From assembly GCF_041438805.1 (NCBI RefSeq), contig NZ_CP109190.1, forward strand, positions 9,362,001-9,426,000: DNA of 64,000 nucleotides, read 5' to 3'. This document shows, in pieces, positions 58,142-64,000 of this stretch. This DNA comes from Streptomyces sp. NBC_01707 (lineage in GTDB: Bacteria > Actinomycetota > Actinomycetes > Streptomycetales > Streptomycetaceae). The notes beneath the pieces are model-generated. The model saw only the letters and a list, made by a program, of their open reading frames with translations. It did no database searches and was not told the origin of the DNA. Made by a program: the position numbers and the translations under genes. The stretch's first letter is position 1. Each line of letters starts with the position of its first letter.

Positions 58142-59296
58142 CTACGAGACGGGGTCGAGGAGGGAGTCGAACGCGGCCGGCAGGTGCCTCCACGCCTCGG
58201 GACCGGCGGCGTACTCGTCGTCGGTGAGCAGGCAGGACTCGAGCAGCTGTGCCAGGCCGTCGCGGTCGAGGCCGGGAGAGGTGAAGACGAGGTGCTGGCA
58301 GCAGTCGCCGTGCTCGGGGTGCCAGTCCAAGGCGGCAGCCGCCCGGCGCATCGGGGGGACCATGTCCCATGCGGCGTCCGGCAGGGAGGCCAGCCACGGG
58401 CCGGCGTTTTCCACGCACAGTGCGCCTCCTGCGGCGTCCCAGGCGAGCAGGGTGTCAGGGCGGTCGGCGAGCCAGAACCGGCCGCGGCTGCGGGCGGCGC
58501 TGCAGCAGAGGTCTTCCAGTGCCTGGTAGAGGCGTTCGGGGTGGAAGGGGCGGCGGCGGTGCCAGACGAGGGTGGTGACCCCGGCGTCGTCCGCTTCCTG
58601 GGGAAGCCGTGCGCAGGCCGGGTGCTGGGCGGCGGCTGCCGCTTCCACGTCAAAGCCGGCGAAGGCCAGTCGGGCGAGTTCGCCTGATCCGGCGGGCACC
58701 CTGTGGGCAGTCGGGTGGAGCTGGGCAAGAAGAGCGCGGTCCTCGTCGTCGGCGTCATCGCTGTCGACGAGAGCGAGCACGGGCGCGTACTCCAGCTGCC
58801 GTGCCCAGGTGTCGCCGACCGTGCGTTGATCGGTGGCGGCAGCGGCGAGACCGACCTTGGCCAGGTCGTCTCCGTTGGTGAGGTAGGGCAGCACGAGCGC
58901 GGGGTCGACGGCGGTCATCACGTTGGTGAGATCGAGGGCTTCGCCGCCGTGCGCGACGACGACTTCTGCCATCGCCTTGGGTTCGACGGAGTCCCACAGT
59001 TCGACGATCGCGAGGCGGGTCAGACCGTCGGCGGCCAGGCGCTCCAGCTCGGGGACCAGGTCTTCGCGCAGCGCGCAACAGGCGCAGTCGTTGACGAGCG
59101 GGGCATCGCCGCACGACAGCTCGCCCGAGGAGTCGTGCACCCGGCGCCGCAGGGTGCCTTCGGCCGCTGTGGCCAGGTCATGGTGGAGGGCGACGCTGCC
59201 GGGGACGGTGCGCAGGAGGCGGTCGACGACTTCCCTGCGGGCGTCGGAGTGGAGCCCGCCGACGATCACGACGGGCAGTCGGGGCTGGTTCTGCAT
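58142..59296 (-). CDS. CobW/YciC-like (COG0523) GTPase-family zinc metallochaperone
   Basis: Predicted 384-residue protein of the COG0523 group. The zinc-ligand signature region [20 protein letters not shown] (about residues 70-90; CxCC) is clear, followed by [20 protein letters not shown] and [17 protein letters not shown]. The C-terminal CobW domain has [20 protein letters not shown] and [20 protein letters not shown]. The Walker A loop at the N-terminus, [20 protein letters not shown], lacks GK[ST], so nucleotide binding may be weak or altered. It overlaps the rpmE stop (TGATG) and lies in the Zur-controlled cluster, implying delivery of zinc to essential proteins during starvation. Confidence 0.85.
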   Translation of the reverse strand: MQNQPRLPVVIVGGLHSDARREVVDRLLRTVPGSVALHHDLATAAEGTLRRRVHDSSGELSCGDAPLVNDCACCALREDLVPELERLAADGLTRLAIVELWDSVEPKAMAEVVVAHGGEALDLTNVMTAVDPALVLPYLTNGDDLAKVGLAAAATDQRTVGDTWARQLEYAPVLALVDSDDADDEDRALLAQLHPTAHRVPAGSGELARLAFAGFDVEAAAAAQHPACARLPQEADDAGVTTLVWHRRRPFHPERLYQALEDLCCSAARSRGRFWLADRPDTLLAWDAAGGALCVENAGPWLASLPDAAWDMVPPMRRAAAALDWHPEHGDCCQHLVFTSPGLDRDGLAQLLESCLLTDDEYAAGPEAWRHLPAAFDSLLDPVS

Positions 59297-59550
59297 CAGT
59301 GCGCCTCGCGTCGGACGTAGCGGCGCTCGAATCGCTCGACGCGGCCGGCGGTGTCCAGGACGCGGGCGGTGCCGGTGTAGAAGGGGTGGCTCACGTTCGA
59401 GATCTCGACGTCGACGACCGGGTAGGTGTTGCCGTCGTTCCACTCGATGGTCTTGTCGCTGGTCATGGTGGAACGGGTGAGGAAGGCGGAGCCGGCCGCT
59501 TTGTCGCGGAAGACGATGGGGCCGTACCGGGGGTGGATTCCGGGCTTCAT
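59296..59550 (-). CDS. rpmE: 50S ribosomal protein L31 type B, zinc-free
   Basis: Predicted 84-residue L31: [68 protein letters not shown]. It contains no cysteine, so it is the type B (C-minus) paralogue of the zinc-binding L31. AAGGA precedes ATG 59550 by seven bases. It lies between rpmG and the CobW gene in one transcript. In Bacillus and Streptomyces this form displaces the zinc-containing one on ribosomes under zinc limitation. Confidence 0.95.
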   Translation of the reverse strand: MKPGIHPRYGPIVFRDKAAGSAFLTRSTMTSDKTIEWNDGNTYPVVDVEISNVSHPFYTGTARVLDTAGRVERFERRYVRREAH

Positions 59551-59581
59551 GGTGTGGTCCTTCAGTGCAGGGGTGGTGGGG

Positions 59582-59746
59582 TCAGCGTTCTTCGCGGAAG
59601 TCGACGTGCTTGCGCGCGATCGGGTCGAACTTGCGCAGGACCATGCGGTCGGGATCGTTCCGCCGGTTCTTGCGGGTGACGTAGGTGTGGCCGGTTCCTG
59701 CGGTGGAGCGCAGCTTGATGATCGGGCGTACTTCGGTGCGGGCCAT
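59582..59746 (-). CDS. rpmG: 50S ribosomal protein L33, zinc-free
   Basis: Predicted 54-residue L33: [54 protein letters not shown]. The CxxC pairs of the zinc-binding form are absent. It is the first gene of the leftward unit. Its start lies only 14 bases from the Zur-type box, and no good ribosome site fits before ATG 59746, so the message may be leaderless or nearly so. Confidence 0.95.
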   Translation of the reverse strand: MARTEVRPIIKLRSTAGTGHTYVTRKNRRNDPDRMVLRKFDPIARKHVDFREER

Positions 59747-59759
59747 GGGGGCTAGTATA

Positions 59760-59780
59760 TGACAATGGTTTCCATTTTCA
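59760..59780. promoter_or_regulatory. Zur box
   Basis: TGACAATGG-TTT-CCATTTTCA, a 21-base palindrome broken only at one pair (TGAnAATGG arms), centred between divergent rpmG and rpmB. It is the right form and place for Zur to repress both ribosomal-protein operons when zinc is plentiful. Confidence 0.85.
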
Positions 59781-59816
59781 AATGGACCATCCATTCGAAG
59801 AGAGGCAGGTAACACC

Positions 59817-60053
59817 TTGTCCGCCCACTGCCAACTGACCGGCGCCCAGACGGGCTTCGGCAACAACATCTCCCACTCGCACCGGCGTACGTCCCGGCGT
59901 TTCGACCCCAACATCCAGCGCAAGCGGTACTGGCTGCCCAGTGAGGGCAGGCACGTGTGTCTGACGATCAGTGCGAAGGCGATCAAGACGATCGACAGCA
60001 TCGGTGTCGAGGCGGCCGTGGCCCGCATCCGGGCCCGGGGGGAGAGGGTCTGA
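59817..60053 (+). CDS. rpmB: 50S ribosomal protein L28, alternative form
   Basis: Predicted 78-residue L28: [40 protein letters not shown] and a C-terminal helix [20 protein letters not shown]. Only one cysteine remains, so the four-cysteine zinc site of the standard form is lost. Translation probably starts at TTG 59817 (AGG about nine bases upstream), since the next codons SAHC begin the mature family sequence. It overlaps rpsN (TGATG) and stands behind the Zur box. Confidence 0.93.
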   Translation: MSAHCQLTGAQTGFGNNISHSHRRTSRRFDPNIQRKRYWLPSEGRHVCLTISAKAIKTIDSIGVEAAVARIRARGERV

Positions 60054-60358
60054 TGGCCAAGCAGAGCAAGATTGCGAAGAACGAGAAGCGCAAGGCGATC
60101 GTCGAGCGGCACCAGGCACGGCGCGCCGAGTTGAGGGAGATCATCCGCCGCCCGGGCACCCCGGAGCCGGAGCGGTCTGCTGCTCTGGCGGAGCTTCGGC
60201 GGCAGCCACGCGATGCCAGCGCGACTCGGGTGCGTAACCGGGACAGCGTGGACGGCCGGCCCCGGGGATACCTGCGGCAGTTCGGTCTGTCCCGCGTCCG
60301 CATGCGCGAGCAGGCCCACGCCGGATCCCTCCCCGGAGTGGTCAAGTCGTCCTGGTGA
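60053..60358 (+). CDS. rpsN: 30S ribosomal protein S14, zinc-free
   Basis: Predicted 101-residue S14: [60 protein letters not shown] and [20 protein letters not shown]. This is the long C-minus type without the zinc-ribbon cysteines. Its start overlaps the rpmB stop by one base, so the pair is translationally coupled. It belongs to the Zur-controlled set that keeps ribosomes working without zinc. Confidence 0.95.
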   Translation: MAKQSKIAKNEKRKAIVERHQARRAELREIIRRPGTPEPERSAALAELRRQPRDASATRVRNRDSVDGRPRGYLRQFGLSRVRMREQAHAGSLPGVVKSSW

Positions 60359-60747
60359 TGGCCCCGCCCTGGTGGGGGATCGGCGATGGCGAGGCCCGTC
60401 CGGCCCAAGTCGCCGTCACGTGGACCCGTCGCCGTGTCGACATCGCGGGCCTGGCCTGGATCCATGGTCGGTAGTGCGGTGACCGAGGGGCCGTGCACCC
60501 CCGCACACAGCAGTTCGGCGCCGTCCGCGCCGGGAAGGCGGCCGCGAGGACGTCGCGGGCGGTGAGCCGGCGAGCTGCTTCGCGCCGAGCCCGGGGTTGC
60601 GGAAACGGGCTCGGTGCGACGTGGCGGGAGCGGGCCGGAGCCGGCCTGTCATGGGCCATGGCGATCAGCCCCGCCTCCGCCCGGGCATACGGGTGTTGAC
60701 CTGCGCGCGGACGGGGCGGGGCGAGCTACGGGAGGCGGGCGTCGCGT
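60359..60747. other. gap without recognisable gene
   Basis: About 390 bases between convergent rpsN and the ABC permease gene. Frames are shadows; no strong hairpin found. Confidence 0.4.
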
Positions 60748-61539
60748 CTACTTCGGGTCGCGGTTGAACTGCGCCGTCGACCAGCGGTAGCCGAGCGCGA
60801 TCAGGCAGACGCACCAGGCGATCGCGATCCAGCCGTTGTAGCCGATCTCGGTGCCGAGGAGCAGGCCGCGGAGAGTTTCGATGGCGGGGGTGAAGGGCTG
60901 GTACTCGGCGATGGGCTGGAACCAGCCGGGCATGGTGTCGGCCGGGATGAAGGCACTGGAGATGAGAGGGAGGAGGATCAGCGGCATGGCCATGTTGCCG
61001 GCCGCCTCGGGGTTCGGGCCGGCCAGGCCCATGCCGACTGCGATCCAGGTCAACGCCAGGGCGAAGAGCACGATGAGCCCGAATGCTGCCAGCCACTCCA
61101 GGGCGGTTGCGTCCGTGGAGCGGAAGCCGATTGCCACGCCGATGGCGCCGACGAGGACCACGCTCATGACGGATTGCAGCACGCTGCCGAGGACGTGCCC
61201 GATGAGCACCGAAGGGCGGTAGACCGCCATCGTGCGGAAGCGGGCGATGAGGCCCTCGGTCATATCCATGGAGACGTACACTGCGGCCCCGATCACGGTG
61301 CTGCCGATGGTCATCAGCAGCAGGCCCGGGACGATGTAGGCGATGTAGTCGGAGCGGTCGGCGCCACCGCCGCCGATGCCCGTGCTCATCACGTCGCCGA
61401 AGATGTAGACGAAGAGCAGCAGCATCATGATCGGCGTGAGCAGTAGATTCAGGGTGCCTGACGGGTAGCGCCGCGCGTGCAGCAGGTTGCGGCGCAGCAT
61501 CGTGTTCGAGTCGCGTACAGCGAGGGAGAGGGAGCTCAT
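60748..61539 (-). CDS. ABC-2 type multidrug transporter permease (DrrB-like)
   Basis: Predicted 263-residue permease with six helices: LTPIMMLLLFVYIFGDVMS, IAYIVPGLLLMTIGSTVIGA, VLGSVLQSVMSVVLVGAIGV, AAFGLIVLFALALTWIAVGM, GNMAMPLILLPLISSAFIPA and GWIAIAWCVCLIALGYRWS. The conserved ABC-2 loop MDMTEGLIARFRTMAVYRPS couples to the ATPase. It starts with a four-base overlap with the ATPase gene, so the two are co-translated. It resembles DrrB daunorubicin exporters. Its C-terminus is almost the same as that of the collapsed copy at 24468-24658. Confidence 0.92.
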   Translation of the reverse strand: MSSLSLAVRDSNTMLRRNLLHARRYPSGTLNLLLTPIMMLLLFVYIFGDVMSTGIGGGGADRSDYIAYIVPGLLLMTIGSTVIGAAVYVSMDMTEGLIARFRTMAVYRPSVLIGHVLGSVLQSVMSVVLVGAIGVAIGFRSTDATALEWLAAFGLIVLFALALTWIAVGMGLAGPNPEAAGNMAMPLILLPLISSAFIPADTMPGWFQPIAEYQPFTPAIETLRGLLLGTEIGYNGWIAIAWCVCLIALGYRWSTAQFNRDPK

Positions 61540-62522
61540 CGGACGGTCTCCTTGGCCTGGTCGGGGACGTTGACCGGGCCCGTCAGGGCGAAGAACACGT
61601 CGTCGAGGTCCGGGGTATGGACGGTCAGTTCGTCGGCCTCGATGCCGGCGGAGTCGAGCCGGTCGAGAATGGAGCGCAGTTCGCGCTGGCTGCCGTCGCT
61701 CGGGATGGACAGCGACATTGCCTCGTCGTCCCGGGTGACCTCACGCAGGGCGTCAGCGGCGCACTGGTACAGGTCCGGGTCGGTGAAGCGGAGCCGGATG
61801 TGCCCGCCCGGGATGAGCCGCTTGAGTTCCTCGGCAGTGCCCTCGGCGGCGATCTTGCCGTCGTTCAACACGGCGATGCGGTCGGCGAGTTCGTCGGCCT
61901 CCTCCAGGTACTGGGTGGTAAGGAAGACGGTCGCGCCGTCGGAGACGAGTCCGCGGATGATGCCCCACATGTTGTGGCGGGAGCGCGGGTCGAGCCCTGT
62001 CGTCGGCTCGTCGAGGAAGATGATCCGCGGGCCGCCGACCAGCGTCATCGCGAGGTCGAGGCGGCGCTTCATGCCGCCGGAGTAGGTCGAGGCGGGCTTC
62101 TTCGCGGCCTCCGCCAGGTCGAAGCGCTCCAGGAGTTCGGCGGCGGTACGCCGTCCCTCCCGCTTGGAGAGGTGGTGCAGGTCCGCCATGAGGAGCATGT
62201 TCTCCTCGCCGGTGATCAGGCCGTCGACGGCGGAGAACTGGCCGGTGACACCGATCGCGGCACGGACCGCCTGTGGGTCGGCGGCCAGGTCGTGGCCGCC
62301 GACGTGCAGGTCACCGGCGTCGGCGGTGATGAGCGTGGACAGGATCTTCACGACGGTGGTCTTGCCGGCGCCGTTCGGCCCGAGCAGCGCGAACACGGAC
62401 CCGGCCGGGATGCGCAGATCGATACCGTCGAGGACGACCTTGTCGCCGTATGACTTGCGTAGCCCGACAGCGGAAACCGCGGTCGGCGGCGGGTGACCGA
62501 CACCAGGACTGGATGTGGGCAT
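61536..62522 (-). CDS. ABC transporter ATPase (DrrA-like)
   Basis: Predicted 328-residue ATPase. Walker A is LLGPNGAGKTTVVKIL (about residues 46-61), the Q-loop is GVTGQFSAVD, the signature is TYSGGMKRRLDLAMTLVGGP, Walker B is RIIFLDEPTTGLDP, and the switch His is replaced by Gln in FLTTQYLEEADELADRIAVL, as usual for DrrA-type proteins. The C-terminal domain ends VHTPDLDDVFFALTG. ATG 62522 is reported, but the best ribosome site (GGAAGGAAG) is six bases before TTG 62537, so TTG may be the true start. It pairs with the overlapping permease. Confidence 0.92.
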   Translation of the reverse strand: MPTSSPGVGHPPPTAVSAVGLRKSYGDKVVLDGIDLRIPAGSVFALLGPNGAGKTTVVKILSTLITADAGDLHVGGHDLAADPQAVRAAIGVTGQFSAVDGLITGEENMLLMADLHHLSKREGRRTAAELLERFDLAEAAKKPASTYSGGMKRRLDLAMTLVGGPRIIFLDEPTTGLDPRSRHNMWGIIRGLVSDGATVFLTTQYLEEADELADRIAVLNDGKIAAEGTAEELKRLIPGGHIRLRFTDPDLYQCAADALREVTRDDEAMSLSIPSDGSQRELRSILDRLDSAGIEADELTVHTPDLDDVFFALTGPVNVPDQAKETVR

Positions 62523-62846
62523 GACAGGCAAAGGCAAGGTGACTTCCTTCCGGAGGCTGAAGACGCAGGGGGAGTGGAAGCTGTTTCGGCTCGAATCGAG
62601 TGGTGGTCCGTGACCACGCGTCACTCGTACCGTCTTGGGGAATGGTGTCGTGCGGCCCGCCGCCGGAGACCCGCCCGCCGGGGGCGCCGGCATGGCTGAG
62701 CCAGGTCTCGCCGACCGGCTCAACCACCTCGGTGGACAGGTCTCCGGCGGCTTCTGGTGGCCGGTCGGCCCGTCGCCTGTTCGCGCTGTGCCCTGGCGAA
62801 CGAACCGCACGTGCGGGCTACGCCCACCGGCAGGATGCGGCGGGTG
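62523..62846. other. gap between ABC and DUF1048 genes
   Basis: About 320 bases with no gene seen; it probably holds a separate promoter for the ABC pair or an untranslated link of one long transcript. Confidence 0.4.
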
Positions 62847-63173
62847 CTACTTCTCGGCCGTGCCGGGCTCCCCGCTGATGGACTCCTGATAGACGTCCGC
62901 ATAGGTGCGTGAGTCCTTGATCAGGTCGTCGCAGAACGCGGCGACGTCCGTGCCGATGAGTGCCAAGACCCCCTTGCCCGAGGCAGCGCCCTCCTCGAAG
63001 AAGTCGACGATCCCGGGGAGCAGGGGCCCGTCAGGCAGGTCGATCGGTCCGACCTTGAACAGGTACCTCTGAATCTCCTTGTAGACGATCTGGTAGTCCG
63101 GCGGGAGCGCCTTGACCCGAGCCATGTGCGCCCGCCACTGCTTCTTGCCCTCGATGATGTCCTGGATGCCCAC
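62847..63173 (-). CDS. DUF1048-family protein
   Basis: Predicted 108-residue helical protein: IIEGKKQWRAHMARVKALPP, DYQIVYKEIQRYLFKVGPID, LLPGIVDFFEEGAASGKGVL, IGTDVAAFCDDLIKDSRTYA. The pattern of YxxxYxEIxxYL and GxDVxAFCDDLI defines DUF1048, a family found beside PadR regulators and ABC exporters, role unknown. GTG 63173 has GGGAGG five bases upstream. It starts one base after the stop of the second DUF1048 gene, so both are co-transcribed. Confidence 0.85.
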   Translation of the reverse strand: MGIQDIIEGKKQWRAHMARVKALPPDYQIVYKEIQRYLFKVGPIDLPDGPLLPGIVDFFEEGAASGKGVLALIGTDVAAFCDDLIKDSRTYADVYQESISGEPGTAEK

Positions 63174-63174
63174 G

Positions 63175-63531
63175 TCAGCCTCCCAGCCGGCTCAATTTCC
63201 TGGCGACGTTCCTGTTCAACTGCTCGCGCCACCGGTCGCGATAGGTTCGAGCCCCTTCTCCACCGGCCAGCGCCGTGCAAAAGCCTCGAATGTCGTCGCC
63301 GAGCACCTCGTGGACGCTCTGCCCGTCCGCCGCTGTTTCCTCGAGCAGCCCCAGGGCTGCGTCGAGGATCGGCATCAGGTTGCGGCCGGTGAAGCCCCCA
63401 TGGGGAAAGAGATCAACCTTGATCTGTCCCCACGCCGCCCGATATTCGTCCGGCAGGGCCTCGGCCCGGGCTTCGAACGCCTTCCATTCCCTGGTGAGAT
63501 CGCTGCCTGTGATCGTCTCCCAGAAGTTCAT
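63175..63531 (-). CDS. DUF1048-family protein
   Basis: Predicted 118-residue helical protein, a diverged relative of the next gene: TREWKAFEARAEALPDEYRA, AWGQIKVDLFPHGGFTGRNL, MPILDAALGLLEETAADGQS, VHEVLGDDIRGFCTALAGGE. The block LGDDIRGFC matches GTDVAAFC of its partner. AAGGAGG precedes ATG 63531 by seven bases, and this start overlaps the PadR stop by four bases. The two proteins may form a heterodimer, perhaps a sensor or adaptor for the exporter; this is inference from their pairing. Confidence 0.82.
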   Translation of the reverse strand: MNFWETITGSDLTREWKAFEARAEALPDEYRAAWGQIKVDLFPHGGFTGRNLMPILDAALGLLEETAADGQSVHEVLGDDIRGFCTALAGGEGARTYRDRWREQLNRNVARKLSRLGG

Positions 63532-63854
63532 CTCCCGCCCTCCTTGAGCCTGTCGATGCGTGATGAGACGTACTGCCATTTCGCCCAGAACTTCGCGAGT
63601 TCTTCGCGTCCGGCGTCGTTGAGCGCGTAGAACTTTCGCGGCGGACCGACCCCGGATGGTCGTTTCGTCACCTGGACGAGTCCGTTCCGCTCCAGCCGCA
63701 GCAAGATGGTGTACACCGTCCCCTCGACGACGTCGGCGAAGCCGAGTTCGTTCAGTTGACGGGTGATGGCGTACCCGTAGGTCTCCTCGCCGGCGATGAT
63801 CTCGAGCACGCACCCTTCGAGCGTGCCCTTCAGCATCTCCGTCAGGTCGTCCAT
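63528..63854 (-). CDS. PadR-family transcriptional regulator
   Basis: Predicted 108-residue winged-helix repressor of the short PadR-s2 type: MLKGTLEGCVLEIIAGEETY, GYAITRQLNELGFADVVEGT, VYTILLRLERNGLVQVTKRP and GPPRKFYALNDAGREELAKF. The last helix is for dimerisation. GAGGAGG lies about eight bases before ATG 63854. It heads the leftward series PadR-DUF1048-DUF1048-(gap)-ABC and probably represses it until a toxic ligand binds; a perfect palindrome at 63878-63893 is its likely site. Confidence 0.92.
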   Translation of the reverse strand: MDDLTEMLKGTLEGCVLEIIAGEETYGYAITRQLNELGFADVVEGTVYTILLRLERNGLVQVTKRPSGVGPPRKFYALNDAGREELAKFWAKWQYVSSRIDRLKEGGR

Positions 63855-63877
63855 CGCTAGTCCTCCTCGGCCGCATC

Positions 63878-63893
63878 GGTACTGCGTAGTACC
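63878..63893. promoter_or_regulatory. PadR operator candidate
   Basis: GGTACT-GCGT-AGTACC, a perfect 16-base palindrome 24 bases before the padR start. A further GGTAT/GTACC-rich stretch and a direct repeat ACCGAGTA follow up to about 63920. Confidence 0.68.
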
Positions 63894-64000
63894 GAGTACC
63901 ACTATACGGTATCACCGAGTAGTGGAGGTTGTCAGCGATCGGCGAACACGGACCGGACTCTGCGATCTGCGATCTGCCAGCGAAGGAAGAGATCCGGTGT

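Noticed and set aside
63240..63265. GGTTCGAGCCCC, resembling a tRNA T-loop
   Set aside because: It lies inside the second DUF1048 gene and no cloverleaf or acceptor stem can be drawn around it.
1..64000. CRISPR array or phage/plasmid conjugation module
   Set aside because: No regularly spaced repeats, integrase, portal, terminase, relaxase or FtsK-like transfer genes were seen.

Overview
The window is very GC-rich and uses GTG, ATG and occasional TTG starts behind purine-rich ribosome sites. Its gene families (SapA, snapalysin, DUF6153, ECF41 sigma factors, GAF-SpoIIE phosphatase, zinc-free ribosomal protein set) are typical of Streptomyces. Many decayed genes and insertion-sequence remnants lie between intact genes, which suggests a plastic part of the chromosome such as an arm. 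No rRNA, tRNA, CRISPR array or intact mobile element was found. All family names come from reading the translations by eye; no search was run.

Layout. 1-6.1 kb: two intact ECF41-type sigma factors, a frameshifted third copy and a solo fumarate-reductase-like flavoprotein. 6.3-16 kb: SapA-like secreted protein, GAF-SpoIIE phosphatase, PPOX flavoprotein, L,D-transpeptidase lipoprotein, TraB-like membrane protein, F420/NADP reductase-like protein, zinc alcohol dehydrogenase and a divergent XRE regulator. 18.3-22.6 kb: LysR regulator divergent from a DJ-1-like protein, a frameshifted MFS exporter and an SDR. 22.7-25.8 kb: a GbsR/MarR-like regulator facing a DUF4097 gene whose second codon is TAG, then an ABC transporter collapsed by deletion, then an HD phosphohydrolase. 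26-31 kb: Fic-domain protein, MerR regulator with a divergent membrane protein, lamin-tail secreted protein. 31.6-33.5 kb: a decayed vanillate/hydroxyarylate decarboxylase locus with only subunit D intact. 33.8-40 kb: beta-propeller protein, SnoaL-like protein, TetR, snapalysin, and a DUF1772/TetR divergent pair with two palindromic operators.

40.6-52.5 kb is a metal-handling region. It holds an ArsR regulator with a CzrA-type metal site facing a P1B-4 ATPase and a [2Fe-2S] protein, an MFS exporter with a His-rich tail facing a second ArsR regulator, the C-terminal half of an organomercurial lyase, and a three-gene envelope operon (DUF6153 protein, Met-rich lipoprotein, two-cysteine permease with a His-rich tail) behind a perfect CsoR-like box. 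The last operon is the best candidate for a little-described system, probably copper export or sequestration.

53-64 kb: DHA2 exporter, HD protein, an ISL3 transposase remnant, GNAT, then a zinc-starvation cluster around a Zur-box palindrome (L33, L31, a CobW/YciC-like chaperone and S18 on one side; L28 and S14 on the other). The window ends with a PadR-DUF1048-DUF1048-ABC transporter series. Its transporter is a paralogue of the collapsed one at 24.5 kb.
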